64,000 nucleotides of DNA. It comes from Herbaspirillum sp. WKF16. Its GTDB lineage: Bacteria > Pseudomonadota > Gammaproteobacteria > Burkholderiales > Burkholderiaceae_D. Shown here in pieces: positions 50,539 to 59,956 of this stretch. Below the pieces are notes generated by a model. That model saw only the letters and a program-made list of their open reading frames with translations. It did no database searches and was not told the DNA's origin. Within the stretch, counting starts at the first letter, position 1. Each line of letters starts with the position of its first letter. The translations under genes were made by a program, and so were the position numbers. The stretch is taken from positions 1,488,001 to 1,552,000 of the forward strand of contig NZ_CP118632.1 of NCBI RefSeq assembly GCF_028993615.1, written 5' to 3'.

Positions 50539-50782
50539 GGAGATCCGTTGTTGGCGGGGCCGGCTTGCTTGGTGCAGGAGTGGCGGCGGCCCTGAATTCT
50601 TGCGTCCCGCGCTGCGCTTTGCGCGGGGGGCGCGTATTTTGACGCAGGCCGGCGAAGTTGCCAACGCCCGCGCTGTCGTTCGTCGCCCGAATCCGCCGAG
50701 TTTACTAGAACTGGCGTCGCCCGCCCTATTTCCTGCACCCGCAAGCACGCTGTCGCCGGTTCGCGGGGAGCGTTTTTTTCGC

Positions 50783-50811
50783 TTGTCGCCGATATCGAAA
50801 GTGCTTATGAT
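50783..50811 (+). promoter_or_regulatory. Candidate sigma-70 promoter of uxuA
   Basis: TTGTCG, exactly 17 bases, then TATGAT (5 of 6 consensus). The start site would be near 50818, just before the 25-bp dyad. Confidence 0.6.
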
Positions 50812-50821
50812 GCCTCTCGTT

Positions 50822-50846
50822 GGTCTATTGGTCCAACCAATGGACC
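50822..50846. promoter_or_regulatory. 25-bp dyad, likely GntR-FCD operator
   Basis: GGTC-T-ATTGGT-CCA-ACCAAT-G-GACC: 10 of 11 pairs match around a 3-base centre. The core TTGGTCCAACCAA fits the TNGTNNNACNA-type operators of FadR/FCD regulators. A FCD-type GntR gene lies at the end of this module. Binding just downstream of the start site would block transcription. Confidence 0.7.
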
Positions 50847-50923
50847 TATGTTGTCATATTGAAAGCGCGGCCGCAGAACAAGAACACCGGCCTGCGCATC
50901 GGCAAACCCCGATGGAGACTCCT

Positions 50924-51967
50924 ATGAAAATGTCATTCCGCTGGTTCGGCGATTCCGATCCCGTCCCCCTCCAATACATCCGCCAGATTCCCGGCATGCA
51001 CGGCATCGTCTCGGCGGTCTATGACGTTCCGGTCGGCGAGGCCTGGCCGCTGGAGAAGATCCTGGCCCTCAAGGCCAAGATCGAAAACCATGCGCTGGCC
51101 TTCGACGTGGTCGAATCGGTGCCCGTGCACGAAGACATCAAGCTGGGCAAGCCCGACCGCGACCGGCTCATCGCCAACTACCAGGAGACCTTGCGCAGGC
51201 TCGGGCAGGCCGGCGTCAAGGTGGTCTGCTACAACTTCATGCCGGTATTCGACTGGACCCGCACCACGCTGGAGAAGCGCTTGCCCGATGGCTCCACCAC
51301 GCTGGCCTTCAGCGCGAAAGAGGCCGACGAGATCGACGTCAGCCGCGGCATCTCGCTGCCCGGCTGGGACGCCAGCTACCGCCCCGAGGCGCTGCAGGCG
51401 CTGCTGGCCGAATACCGCGAGGTGGACGAGGAAACGATGTGGAGCAACCTGGCCTACTTCCTCAAGGCCATCATTCCGGCGGCGCAAGAAGCCGGCATCA
51501 AGATGGCCTTGCACCCGGACGATCCGCCGCGCCCCATCTTCGGCCTGCCGCGCATCGTCAAGAACCGCGACGACCTGGCGCGCGTGCTGGCCATCGCCGA
51601 CGTGCCGGCCAACGGCCTGACGCTGTGCTCGGGCTCGCTGGGCGCCGGCCCGCAGAACAATGTCGAGGCGCTGGTGCGCGAATTCGGCGCGCGCGGGCGC
51701 ATCCACTTCGCCCACCTGCGCAACGTCAAGGTCAACGCCGCCGGCGATTTTGAAGAAACCGCGCACAAGTCGGACTGCGGCTCGCTGGACATGGCGGCCA
51801 TCGTCAAGGCCTACCACGAGCTCGGCTACGAGGGCTACGTGCGCCCCGACCACGGCCGCATGATCTGGGGCGAGACCGGCAAGCCCGGCTACGGCCTGTA
51901 CGACCGCGCGCTGGGCGCGGTCTACCTGAACGGACTGTGGGAAGGCGTCGCTAAAGCCAAGGCCTGA
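50924..51967 (+). CDS. uxuA: Mannonate dehydratase
   Basis: 347 residues, the short form (E. coli 394). TIM-barrel metal ligands are in [31 protein letters not shown] and [11 protein letters not shown]. It converts D-mannonate to 2-keto-3-deoxygluconate in glucuronate breakdown. ATG 50924 follows GGAGACTCCT. The next gene is a hexuronate-type transporter. No uxaC, uxuB or kdgK is in the window, so the rest of the pathway must be elsewhere. Confidence 0.93.
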   Translation: MKMSFRWFGDSDPVPLQYIRQIPGMHGIVSAVYDVPVGEAWPLEKILALKAKIENHALAFDVVESVPVHEDIKLGKPDRDRLIANYQETLRRLGQAGVKVVCYNFMPVFDWTRTTLEKRLPDGSTTLAFSAKEADEIDVSRGISLPGWDASYRPEALQALLAEYREVDEETMWSNLAYFLKAIIPAAQEAGIKMALHPDDPPRPIFGLPRIVKNRDDLARVLAIADVPANGLTLCSGSLGAGPQNNVEALVREFGARGRIHFAHLRNVKVNAAGDFEETAHKSDCGSLDMAAIVKAYHELGYEGYVRPDHGRMIWGETGKPGYGLYDRALGAVYLNGLWEGVAKAKA

Positions 51968-52080
51968 TCCGCCGCCGGCATTCCCCGCCGCCGGAACCAG
52001 GCGGGGAGGAGACCACGGGCGGGCGCCCACAACAACAAGACCGCGCCCGGCCGACATAACGACATCAAGAGGAGAACCGC

Positions 52081-53385
52081 ATGCCCAAGATCCGCTGGAC
52101 GATGATCTTTCTTTGCTTCCTGGCCAACGTCATCAACTTCATTGACCGCGCCAACCTGGCGATTGCCGCCCCTTATATTTCCCACGACCTCGATCTCGGC
52201 CCGGCCGCGATGGGCCTGATCCTGAGCGCGTTCTTCTGGACCTACGCGCTGCTGCAGATGCCGGCCGGCTGGTTCATCGACAAGGTTGGCGTGCGCGTCA
52301 GCCTGGCGCTGGCGGTAGGCTGGTGGTCGGTGTTCACGGTCTTGAGCGGCGCGGCGCGCGGCGTGGGCCAACTGACCGGCGCGCGCCTGATGCTGGGCGT
52401 GGGCGAAGCCGCCGCCATCCCGTCCTTCGCCAAGGTCGCCTTCAACTGGTTCCCGCGCCGCGAGCGCGGCTTCGCCTGCAGCATCTTCGACAGCGGCTCG
52501 CGCGTGGGCTCGGCGCTGTCGCTGCCGCTGGTGGCCTGGCTGATCTCGGCGGTCGGCTGGCGCGGCTCGTTCTACATTACCGGCGCCATCGGCATCGTGT
52601 GGGCGGCGCTGTGGTGGTTCATCTACCGCGACCCCGAGCAATACCGCGCCATCGCGCCGCAGCAGGTGGATGCGCTGCTGGCCGAGCGCAGCCCGCAACT
52701 GCAGGCGGAGAGCGAGGCGCGCATCTCCTGGGGCGACCTGTTCCGCTACCGCACCATCTGGGGCATCATGATCGGCCTGTTCTGCCTGAACTTCGCGATC
52801 TACTTCTTCATCACCTGGTTCCCCAGCTACCTGCTGCAGTCGCGCGGCTTCTCGCTGTCCACGCTGGGCACCCTGGGCATGCTGCCGGCGCTCATGGCCA
52901 TTCCCGGCGGCTGGCTGGGCGGCTGGCTCTCCGACAGCCTGATCCGCCGCGGCTGGAGCTCTACCGCGGCGCGCAAGACTTGCCTGGTGGCCGGCATGCT
53001 GATGTCGTCCTCGATCACGCTGTCGGCCTTCGTCGAAAGCACCGGCGCGTGCCTGGCGCTGTTCGCGCTGGCCTACGCCAGCCTGTCGTTCGCCGGCGCC
53101 AACGTCTGGACCTTGCCGGGCGAGCTGGCGCCCACCCCCAAGCACGTGGCCTCCATCGGCGGCATCCAGAACTTCGCCGGCAACCTGGCCGGCATCGTCA
53201 CCACCACCTTCACCGGCTTCATGCTGGCCATCACCAAGGGTTCCTTCGTGATCCCGCTGGTGGTGGCGGGCGTGCTGTGCGTGGTGGGCGCGCTGAGCTA
53301 CCTGTTCATCGTCGGCCGCATCGAACCGCTGCCGGCGCCGCAGGGACGGGGCGGCGTGCCGCTGGGCAAGCCGCTGGCGCAGTAA
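52081..53385 (+). CDS. MFS transporter, anion:cation symporter family (hexuronate type)
   Basis: 434 residues with 12 membrane helices. The N-terminal segment (IDRANLAIAAPYISHDLDL), the DKVGVRVSLALAVGWWSVFT loop and YRDPEQYRAI after helix 6 match ExuT/GudP-type permeases for glucuronate, galacturonate or related sugar acids. The uxuA context favours hexuronate or mannonate uptake. AAGAGGAGAACC precedes the ATG, 113 bp after uxuA. A terminator separates it from the regulator gene. Confidence 0.87.
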   Translation: MPKIRWTMIFLCFLANVINFIDRANLAIAAPYISHDLDLGPAAMGLILSAFFWTYALLQMPAGWFIDKVGVRVSLALAVGWWSVFTVLSGAARGVGQLTGARLMLGVGEAAAIPSFAKVAFNWFPRRERGFACSIFDSGSRVGSALSLPLVAWLISAVGWRGSFYITGAIGIVWAALWWFIYRDPEQYRAIAPQQVDALLAERSPQLQAESEARISWGDLFRYRTIWGIMIGLFCLNFAIYFFITWFPSYLLQSRGFSLSTLGTLGMLPALMAIPGGWLGGWLSDSLIRRGWSSTAARKTCLVAGMLMSSSITLSAFVESTGACLALFALAYASLSFAGANVWTLPGELAPTPKHVASIGGIQNFAGNLAGIVTTTFTGFMLAITKGSFVIPLVVAGVLCVVGALSYLFIVGRIEPLPAPQGRGGVPLGKPLAQ

Positions 53386-53417
53386 GGCCGCGCCTGCGGG
53401 GCGTTCAAACGGCTAGA

Positions 53418-53447
53418 ATAGCGGTCGACGTCGGCCGCTATTTTTTT
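53418..53447 (+). terminator. Intrinsic terminator after the transporter gene
   Basis: An 11-bp stem ATAGCGGTCGA / TCGGCCGCTAT (one G-T pair) is followed by TTTTTTT. Confidence 0.88.
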
Positions 53448-53484
53448 GCGCCGGCAGATTGCAGACTTCTAATCGGGAACCTTG

Positions 53485-54207
53485 ATGGGCGCATCGGAAA
53501 AATCTTCTTCCAGGCCGGCGATGGCATTGCCGGTGCTGCAGGCGCAGCGCCTGTACAAGCAGATCGCAGAACTGCTGGAGCAGAAGATCCGCAGCGGCGC
53601 CATCGCCCCGCGCGACTATTTGCCGCCCGAGCGCGACCTGGCGCAGCAGATGGGCGTGTCGCGCACCTCGGTGCGGGAGGCGCTGATCGCGCTGGAAGTG
53701 AAGGGGCTGGTGACCATCCGCGTGGGCGACGGCGTGCAGGTGTGCGATCCGGCCACCGTGCCGCCCGGGCCTGACCTGCGCGCCGAGCGCAGCCCCATCG
53801 AGCAGCTGGATGCGCGCTGCCTGATCGAAGGCGAACTGGCCGCGCTGGCGGCGAAGAACGCCACGCCGGAGCACATAGAAAAACTGGAGCGCGCGCTGGA
53901 AACCATGCGCGGCAGCTATCCCGACTCGGCCGCCTTCCTCGACGCCGACCACGCCTTCCACACCGCCATGGGCGAAGCCTCCGGCAACCAGGTGCTGATC
54001 GACCAGCTGGAGTTCCTGTGGGCGCTGCGCTACCAGGCCACCTTCCAGAAGTTCGAGGAGCACTACACCAACGACCCGCGCGAGCAGGCCGCGGTGCTGG
54101 AAGACCACCGCCGCATCGTCGACGCCATCCGCGGCGGCGACGCCCGCCAGGCGCGCGCGGCGTTGCACCAGCATTTGAAGCGGGTGCAGAAGCTGTTCGT
54201 CAAGTAA
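53485..54207 (+). CDS. GntR-family regulator with FCD domain
   Basis: 240 residues. Winged helix at about 20-90 (ERDLAQQMGVSRTSVREALIALEVKGLV) and FCD effector domain at about 105-235, with metal-type ligands in DADHAFHTAM and LEDHRRIVDAI. It is an ExuR/UxuR-like regulator that should bind the 25-bp dyad before uxuA and release it with a hexuronate or mannonate (inference from position and motif). ATG 53485 is preceded by an in-frame TTG at 53482; GGGAACC is the likely ribosome-binding site. It ends 10 bp from a converging gene with no terminator between. Confidence 0.9.
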   Translation: MGASEKSSSRPAMALPVLQAQRLYKQIAELLEQKIRSGAIAPRDYLPPERDLAQQMGVSRTSVREALIALEVKGLVTIRVGDGVQVCDPATVPPGPDLRAERSPIEQLDARCLIEGELAALAAKNATPEHIEKLERALETMRGSYPDSAAFLDADHAFHTAMGEASGNQVLIDQLEFLWALRYQATFQKFEEHYTNDPREQAAVLEDHRRIVDAIRGGDARQARAALHQHLKRVQKLFVK

Positions 54208-54217
54208 GCGCGCGTCC

Positions 54218-55222
54218 TCAGAACGAAATCACGATCTTGCCCGAATGCTCGCCGCGCTCCATGCGGGCGAAGCCCTCGGCCGCGCGTTCCAGCGGGAAGG
54301 TCGAGTCGATCAGCGGCTTGATGCCGTGCATGGCCATCATGCGCATCGTCGCTTCCAGCGCGGCGCGCGAGCCGACCACTACGCCCTGCATGCGGATCAT
54401 GGGGCCGATCAGCTGGCGGATGTTGAGCGGCGCCTCCATGCCGCCGACGAAGCCGATCACACCGACAAAACCGTTGAAGCGCACCGCCGAGAGCGACTGC
54501 GACAGGCTGCTGCCGGTGGTCTCCACCACGATGTCGACGCCGCGCCCGCCGGTGGCTTCACGCACCGCGCCGGCCCACTCCGGCGTTTGACGGTAGTTGA
54601 TCACGGTGTCCACGCCCATCCCGCGCATCAGTGTCGCCTTGGCCTCGCTGGAGGTCAGGCCGATCACGCGCGCGCCGGCCGCGCGGGCGAACTGCGCGGC
54701 GAACAGGGCGACGCCGCCGGTGCCTTGCACCAGCACGCTCTGGCCCGGCTGCAGGCCGCCTTGCTGCAGGCAGGTCCAGGCGGTCAGCGCGGCGATGGGC
54801 AGGGTGCTGGCTTCGGCGTCGCTCAGATAATCGGGGGCGGCCACGGCGTCCTCGGCCGGCACCACCACGTAATCCTGCAGCACGCCGGTCAGCGGCGCGC
54901 CCAGCGAACCGCCGGCGCGCTGCTCGGGCGTGAGCGCGCCATCGCGCCAGCCCTGGATATAGACCGGCACCACGCGGTCGCCGACCTTGAAGCGGGTGAC
55001 GTCTTCGCCGACCGCCTCGACCACGCCGCAGGCGTCGGAAGAGGGGACGTAGGGCAGCTTGAGGTTGGGCATGTAGCTGCCGGAAAGGATCGCCAGGTCA
55101 CGGTAGTTCAGGCTGGCCGCCTTGACGCGCACCAGGATGTCGCCGCGTTTGGGCTGCGGTGTGGGGACGTCGGCGATCTTCAGGCTGGCGATGGAAAAGG
55201 CGTCGGCTTGCAGGGCTCTCAT
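54218..55222 (-). CDS. Zinc-less medium-chain alcohol dehydrogenase family protein
   Basis: 334 residues. MDR fold: GroES-like part with ASLNYRDLAILSGSY, the nucleotide loop VLVQGTGGVALFAAQFARAAG and VVETTGSSLSQSL. The Cys and His pattern of the zinc-alcohol dehydrogenases is not complete, which points to the quinone-oxidoreductase-like zinc-less group. NAD(P)-linked, cytosolic; substrate unknown. CACGGAGACAG precedes the ATG. It begins just after the efflux operon's terminator and is a separate transcript. Confidence 0.83.
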   Translation of the reverse strand: MRALQADAFSIASLKIADVPTPQPKRGDILVRVKAASLNYRDLAILSGSYMPNLKLPYVPSSDACGVVEAVGEDVTRFKVGDRVVPVYIQGWRDGALTPEQRAGGSLGAPLTGVLQDYVVVPAEDAVAAPDYLSDAEASTLPIAALTAWTCLQQGGLQPGQSVLVQGTGGVALFAAQFARAAGARVIGLTSSEAKATLMRGMGVDTVINYRQTPEWAGAVREATGGRGVDIVVETTGSSLSQSLSAVRFNGFVGVIGFVGGMEAPLNIRQLIGPMIRMQGVVVGSRAALEATMRMMAMHGIKPLIDSTFPLERAAEGFARMERGEHSGKIVISF

Positions 55223-55291
55223 GGTGCTGTCTCCGTGGCTGTGATGGGGTGCGGGGAGTCTAGCAAAATCGCCCGTGTTCCGTCGGCGCAT

Positions 55292-55325
55292 AAAAAAAAC
55301 AGGCGGCTACCGGAGTAGCCGCCTG
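55292..55325 (-). terminator. Intrinsic terminator of the efflux operon
   Basis: A perfect 11-bp stem CAGGCGGCTAC / GTAGCCGCCTG with a 4-base loop; on the minus strand it is followed by eight T. Confidence 0.95.
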
Positions 55326-55365
55326 CCCGGCCTGCAGGGGAACAGGCCGTCGGGGGAGCGGTAGG

Positions 55366-56937
55366 TCAGTGCGCCGAGGAGGTGTCGGCCACGCGCTGGG
55401 GCTTGGGCGCCAGCCACACTGCCATCGCGGCCAGCGAGAACGAGATCGCGGCCATCATGAAGATGTGGTTGGTGGCCAGCATCACCGCCTGGTTCTGCAC
55501 GGTCTGCACCAGCGAGCCGGTAGCCTGGTCGGGTGTCAAGCCCACGGCGGTCATGGCGTTGACGGCGTCGCCGGAGCGATCCACCAGGCCGGACAACTCG
55601 GCGCGGAAGTAGGTGGTGTCGTTCTCCCAACTGGTGTTGACGATGGAGGTGGCGATGGCGCCCGACATGGTGCGGCAAAAGCTCATCAGGCCGGCCGCCG
55701 AGGCGGTCTCTTCCTCGTTCACGCTGGCCAGCGCCAGGCCCGTCAGCGGGACGAAGAACAGCGGCATGCCGATACCCTGCAGGAACAGCGGCCAGCCGAT
55801 CTGGAAGATCGTCATGTCGGTGGTGTTGAAGGCGCGCACGAAGGTCATCAGGCCCAGCCACACCACGCCGATGCAGACCAGCTTGCGGCCGTCGACCTTG
55901 GTCGACATCTTGGCCACGAAGGGCGCGGTCATCACCGCCAGGATCCCGGTCAGCGCCGAGACGCAGCCCGACCAGGTGGCCGTGTAGCCCATGTAGCCCT
56001 GCAGCCACAGCGGCGTGAGCACCACCGAGCCGAAGAAGGCGCCGAAGGCCAGGGAGATCGTGGTCACGCTGGCCGAGAAGCCGCGATGGCGGAATACCCG
56101 CAGGTCGACCACCGGGTTGCGCTCGGTCAGCTCCCAGATCAGGAAGGCGATGAAGAACACCACCGCGATGACGGCCAGCACCACGATCTCGGTGGAGGCG
56201 AACCAGTCCTTTTCCTTGCCCTCATCGAGCATGTATTGCAGGGCCGCGACCCACACGATCATCAGCAGCAGGCCGACGCGGTCGATGGAAACCTTGGTGG
56301 TCTTGCTCTCGAAGCGCTTCAACATGCGCCAGCCGAGCCAGCCGCACAGCAGCGCCACCGGTACGTTGATCCAGAAGATGTAGGGCCAGCTGTACTGGTC
56401 GCACAGCACCCCGCCCAGCACTGGACCTGCGATCGGCGCCACCAGCGTGGTCATGGCCCACAGGCCGATGGCGGCGGGCGCCTTTTCCTTGGGGAAGATG
56501 CGCAGCAGCAGCGTCTGCGAGAGCGGCATCAGCGGGCCGCCGGCCAGGCCTTGCAGGATGCGGAACAGCACCAGCATGCCCAGCGAGTTGGCCAGGCCGC
56601 ACAGCGCCGAGAACAGGCCGAACAGCACCATCGAACTGATGAACACCCGCACTGTGCCGAAGCGGTTGGCGAGCCAGCCGGTCAGCGGCACGGTGATCGC
56701 CTCGGCCACCGCGTACGAGGTGATGACGTAAGTGCCCTGGCTGGTGGAAGCGCCCAGGGCGCCGGCGATGTGCGAGACCGAGACGTTGGCGATGGTGGTG
56801 TCGAGCACCGCGATGAAGTTGGCGGCCGCCAGCAGGATGCCGGCGCCGAGCAACTGGCCGCCTTGCAGCTTGCCCGGCTCGGCCTTGGGCGCCGGGGCCG
56901 GCAACGATCCGGCGTCTGCGCTGAGTGTGGATGACAT
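55366..56937 (-). CDS. emrB: EmrB/DHA2-type 14-TM drug efflux transporter
   Basis: 523 residues with 14 predicted membrane helices. DHA2 signatures LDTTIANVSVSHIAG in helix 1 and WLANRFGTVRVF after helix 2; WRxFxINVP-like PYIFWINVPVALLCGW later. With the membrane-fusion protein EmrA and the outer-membrane NodT it forms a tripartite proton-driven pump. It is 32 bp after emrA. The drug range is not predictable. Confidence 0.93.
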   Translation of the reverse strand: MSSTLSADAGSLPAPAPKAEPGKLQGGQLLGAGILLAAANFIAVLDTTIANVSVSHIAGALGASTSQGTYVITSYAVAEAITVPLTGWLANRFGTVRVFISSMVLFGLFSALCGLANSLGMLVLFRILQGLAGGPLMPLSQTLLLRIFPKEKAPAAIGLWAMTTLVAPIAGPVLGGVLCDQYSWPYIFWINVPVALLCGWLGWRMLKRFESKTTKVSIDRVGLLLMIVWVAALQYMLDEGKEKDWFASTEIVVLAVIAVVFFIAFLIWELTERNPVVDLRVFRHRGFSASVTTISLAFGAFFGSVVLTPLWLQGYMGYTATWSGCVSALTGILAVMTAPFVAKMSTKVDGRKLVCIGVVWLGLMTFVRAFNTTDMTIFQIGWPLFLQGIGMPLFFVPLTGLALASVNEEETASAAGLMSFCRTMSGAIATSIVNTSWENDTTYFRAELSGLVDRSGDAVNAMTAVGLTPDQATGSLVQTVQNQAVMLATNHIFMMAAISFSLAAMAVWLAPKPQRVADTSSAH

Positions 56938-56969
56938 GGAAAACCTCTGTTTGTCTTGTCAGGCCCGGA

Positions 56970-58211
56970 TTACAGCGAGGCCGCCTTGGCGTCGCCGTTC
57001 TGCGCGCTCTTCTGCTGCGGCGTGTCGCCGGCCTGGATCTGGCCGCGGGTGTCGATCTCCACCAGCATCGACAGGCCCACCGACAGCGGACGCTGCGCCA
57101 GTTCCTGGGGATCGATGGAGACGCGCACCGGCAGGCGCTGCACCACCTTGATCCAGTTGCCGGTGGCGTTCTGCGCCGGGATCACCGCGAAGGCCGAACC
57201 GGTGCCGCCGGACAGGCCGGTCACCACGCCGTGGTATTCCACCGAGCCGCCGTAGATGTCGGCCTTCATGGTCACCGGCTGGCCGATCTTGACCTTGGTC
57301 AGCTGGCCTTCCTTGAAGTTGGCGTCCACGTGCATCTGCTGCAGCGGCACCACCGAGAGCAGGTTGGCGCCGGTCTGCACGCGCTGGCCGACCTGCACCT
57401 GGCGACGCGCCACCACGCCGTCCAGCGGCGCGCGCAGCACGGTGCGCTCCAGGTCCAGCTTGGCCTGGTCGCGCTTGGCGCGGGCCAGCGCCACTTCCGG
57501 GTTGTTGTCGACGGTAGTGTCGGCGGTCAGCACGGTGCTGGCCTTCTGGGCGCCGATGGTGGCCTTCGTGTTGGCGCGCGATTGCACCTCGCTGGCCTCG
57601 GCCGCCTTCAGGTTGGCCTGAGCGGTCAGCATGGCGGTGCGGGCGTTGGAGAGTTCCTCGCCGGACACCGAGCCCGACTTGGACAAGGCTTCACGGCGCT
57701 GCAGATCGATCTCGGCGCGCTTCACGTCAGCCTGGGCCGACAGCAGCTGGGCCGCGGCGCGCTTCTGTTCGGCTTCGCGCGCCAGCACCTGCGCGGCCAG
57801 GCCGGCATCGTTGGCGAAGAAGCCCTTGACGCGGCGTTCGGTGCGGTCCAGGTCTGCTTCGGCCTGGGCCAGCGCCAGTTTGGCGTCGGCGTCGTCGATG
57901 GCGACCAGCACGTCGCCCTTCTTGACGGCCTGGGTGTCGACCACCTTGACGTCGGCCACGATGCCGTTGATGGCCGGCGTGACCACGGAAATTTCGGTGG
58001 CGGTGTAGGCGTTGTCGGTCTCGACGTAGCGCGAGCCGATCAGGTACCAGTAGGCGCCGTAGCCGATGCCGACCACGGCGACCACGCCGCCGAAGATGGA
58101 GAACAGCTTCTTGCGCTTGGCCGTGGCCGCGGCGCGGGCGGCGGCTTCTTCGCGTTGCTTGGCGGCGTCGTCAGCCATGGTGTGGGTTGCCTGGTTGTCG
58201 CTGTGGGACAT
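56970..58211 (-). CDS. emrA: EmrA-type membrane-fusion protein
   Basis: 413 residues. A charged cytosolic start is followed by one membrane helix at about 37-57 (FSIFGGVVAVVGIGYGAYWYL). Next come the lipoyl halves (TPAINGIVADVKVVDTQAVKKGDVL and LRAPLDGVVARRQVQVGQRV) flanking a long alpha-helical hairpin (about 110-250). It links EmrB to the outer-membrane channel. It is 5 bp after the NodT gene. Confidence 0.93.
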   Translation of the reverse strand: MSHSDNQATHTMADDAAKQREEAAARAAATAKRKKLFSIFGGVVAVVGIGYGAYWYLIGSRYVETDNAYTATEISVVTPAINGIVADVKVVDTQAVKKGDVLVAIDDADAKLALAQAEADLDRTERRVKGFFANDAGLAAQVLAREAEQKRAAAQLLSAQADVKRAEIDLQRREALSKSGSVSGEELSNARTAMLTAQANLKAAEASEVQSRANTKATIGAQKASTVLTADTTVDNNPEVALARAKRDQAKLDLERTVLRAPLDGVVARRQVQVGQRVQTGANLLSVVPLQQMHVDANFKEGQLTKVKIGQPVTMKADIYGGSVEYHGVVTGLSGGTGSAFAVIPAQNATGNWIKVVQRLPVRVSIDPQELAQRPLSVGLSMLVEIDTRGQIQAGDTPQQKSAQNGDAKAASL

Positions 58212-58216
58212 GATGA

Positions 58217-59776
58217 TTAACCTTTCGCTTGCGTATCTGTGTGTTGGGCGCGGCCGATGCTGTCGCCTGCGCCGCCATGTTCTTTATCTTGCTCCGCGTA
58301 TCCGCCGCCCAGCGCGCGCACCAGCGCCACGTCCAGGCTGAACATGCGCGAGCGCAGGTCGGAGAGCTGGCGCAGGTTGGTGATCAGCGTATCCTGGGCG
58401 TTGAGCACGTCGAGGTAATTGGCCAGGCCGCCGTTGTAGCGGTTGCCGACGATGCGGTAGGCCTCTTCGGCGGCGTCGGCCGCGGCTTGCACCTTCTCCA
58501 GCCGGCCCGACAGCGCCTTTTCGGAGACGCCCACATCGGCCACGTCCTGCAGCGCCTGGGTCACGGCCTGGTCGTAGTTGGCCACGGCCTCGTCATAGCT
58601 CGCGCTGGCCGAGCGGAACTGGCCGCGCAGGCGGCCGCCGTTGAAGATCGGCAGCGAGATGGCCGGGCCGAAGCTGCCGATGTCGGAGCCGCGGCTGGTC
58701 AGCATGTCGATGCCCAGCGACTGGAAGCCGAAGTAGGCCTTCAGGTTGACGTTGGGATAGAAGGCGGCGCGCGCCACCTTGATCTGCTTGCCGGCGGCTT
58801 CCGCGCGCAGGCGCGCGGCCACGATGTCGGGACGGCGGCCCAGGAGGTTCACCGGCACCTGCTCGGGCAGGGCGAACGGGCGGCTCATGTCGATCTTCGG
58901 CCGCACCAGCAGCAGGCCGCGATCGGGGCCGGCGCCGGCCAGCGCGGCCAGCTTGTTGCGCTGGAGCGCGATCGACTCATCCGTGGCGCGCAGGTCGGCT
59001 TCGGCCATGGCGCGGCGCGCTTCCATCTGCTTGACCGAACCGCGGGTTTCCAGGCCGTTGGCGAAGCGCTGGTTGAACAGGTCCAGCGAATCCACGCGCA
59101 CCTTCAGCGCGGCTTCGTTGGTGTCGCGCTGGGCATACAGGTGCTCCAGCTCGGCATAGGCCGAGGCGATCGAGGTGGCCAGCGTGATGCGCGCCTGGGC
59201 GGCGTCGGCGCGCGCGGCTTCCAGTTCCGAGGTGGCGGCGGCCAGCGCCGCGCGGTTCTTGCCCCAGAAATCGATCTCGTAGCTGAAGTCCAGCGAGGCG
59301 CGGGTCTCGTTGTTGTAGTCCTTGGGCACGAAGTCAGCCGGCACGCCGTTGTTGTAGGACTGCTTCATGCGGTCCAGCGAGGCGTTTGCGCTGACCTCCG
59401 GATACAGCGCGGCGCCTTGCTGCTGGGCCGAACCCTCGGCCTTGAGCAGGCGCGCCTTGGCCACCGCCATCGAGGGCGCGCCCTGCAGGGCGTCGCCGAT
59501 CAGGGCGTTCAACTGGTCGTCGCCGTAGACGCGCCACCAGGCGTCGGCCGGCCAGGCGGCCTGCGGCGCGGTGGCGGCCAGCATCTGGGCGCTCTGGTAG
59601 GCATCGATGGACTTGGGCTCGGCGCGCGGGCCGAGGTCGGTGAAGGAGGCGCAGCCGGCCAGGGCGGCTGCAGCCAGCGCGATGGCGGAGGCCGTCAGCA
59701 CCGGCTGCCAGCGCCGCGCGGCGCCGGCGTCGCGCCTGGCCGGGCCGCCTTGGGCGGTAAGTGGATGATGGTTCAT
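58217..59776 (-). CDS. NodT-family outer-membrane efflux lipoprotein
   Basis: 519 residues. Lipoprotein signal with lipobox LAGC near residue 42, then two outer-membrane efflux repeats of the TolC type (for example DFSYEIDFWGKNRAALAAATSELEAARADA, here shown only by DFSYEIDFWGK). It is the first gene of the efflux operon and forms the exit channel. The start has a long Ala/Arg-rich lead before the hydrophobic segment; a shorter start is possible. No clear ribosome-binding site is visible. Confidence 0.93.
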   Translation of the reverse strand: MNHHPLTAQGGPARRDAGAARRWQPVLTASAIALAAAALAGCASFTDLGPRAEPKSIDAYQSAQMLAATAPQAAWPADAWWRVYGDDQLNALIGDALQGAPSMAVAKARLLKAEGSAQQQGAALYPEVSANASLDRMKQSYNNGVPADFVPKDYNNETRASLDFSYEIDFWGKNRAALAAATSELEAARADAAQARITLATSIASAYAELEHLYAQRDTNEAALKVRVDSLDLFNQRFANGLETRGSVKQMEARRAMAEADLRATDESIALQRNKLAALAGAGPDRGLLLVRPKIDMSRPFALPEQVPVNLLGRRPDIVAARLRAEAAGKQIKVARAAFYPNVNLKAYFGFQSLGIDMLTSRGSDIGSFGPAISLPIFNGGRLRGQFRSASASYDEAVANYDQAVTQALQDVADVGVSEKALSGRLEKVQAAADAAEEAYRIVGNRYNGGLANYLDVLNAQDTLITNLRQLSDLRSRMFSLDVALVRALGGGYAEQDKEHGGAGDSIGRAQHTDTQAKG

Positions 59777-59810
59777 GGTCGTGGAGTAAGGGAGAAAAAC
59801 CAGGTTTCAA

Positions 59811-59822
59811 AACTGTACAGTT
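59811..59822. promoter_or_regulatory. 12-bp palindrome, candidate TetR operator
   Basis: AACTGTACAGTT is perfectly self-complementary and lies over the expected start site of the efflux promoter. The divergent TetR-family gene is the obvious candidate repressor. Confidence 0.62.
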
Positions 59823-59823
59823 C

Positions 59824-59853
59824 AGTATAGTATTGAGATTCTTCGATAGTCAA
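59824..59853 (-). promoter_or_regulatory. Promoter of the NodT-EmrA-EmrB operon
   Basis: On the minus strand: TTGACT, an 18-base spacer, then TATACT (both 5 of 6 consensus), about 50 bases before the NodT ATG. Confidence 0.68.
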
Positions 59854-59956
59854 GAAGGATTGCGAGAAATTGCTCGTCTTTATGCGGCATCGCCGCAACA
59901 AGAATTTCCAGACGCGAAAAAGCCTTGAATAAGCGGCTTTTGATGGCATCTCCGCC

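Larger units (their letters stand above)
50539..50923. other. Divergent regulatory region between mutS and uxuA
   Basis: 385 bases. It holds the uxuA promoter and dyad operator (separate entries). On the mutS side I see only weak promoter-like hexamers. I see no extra gene. Confidence 0.6.
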
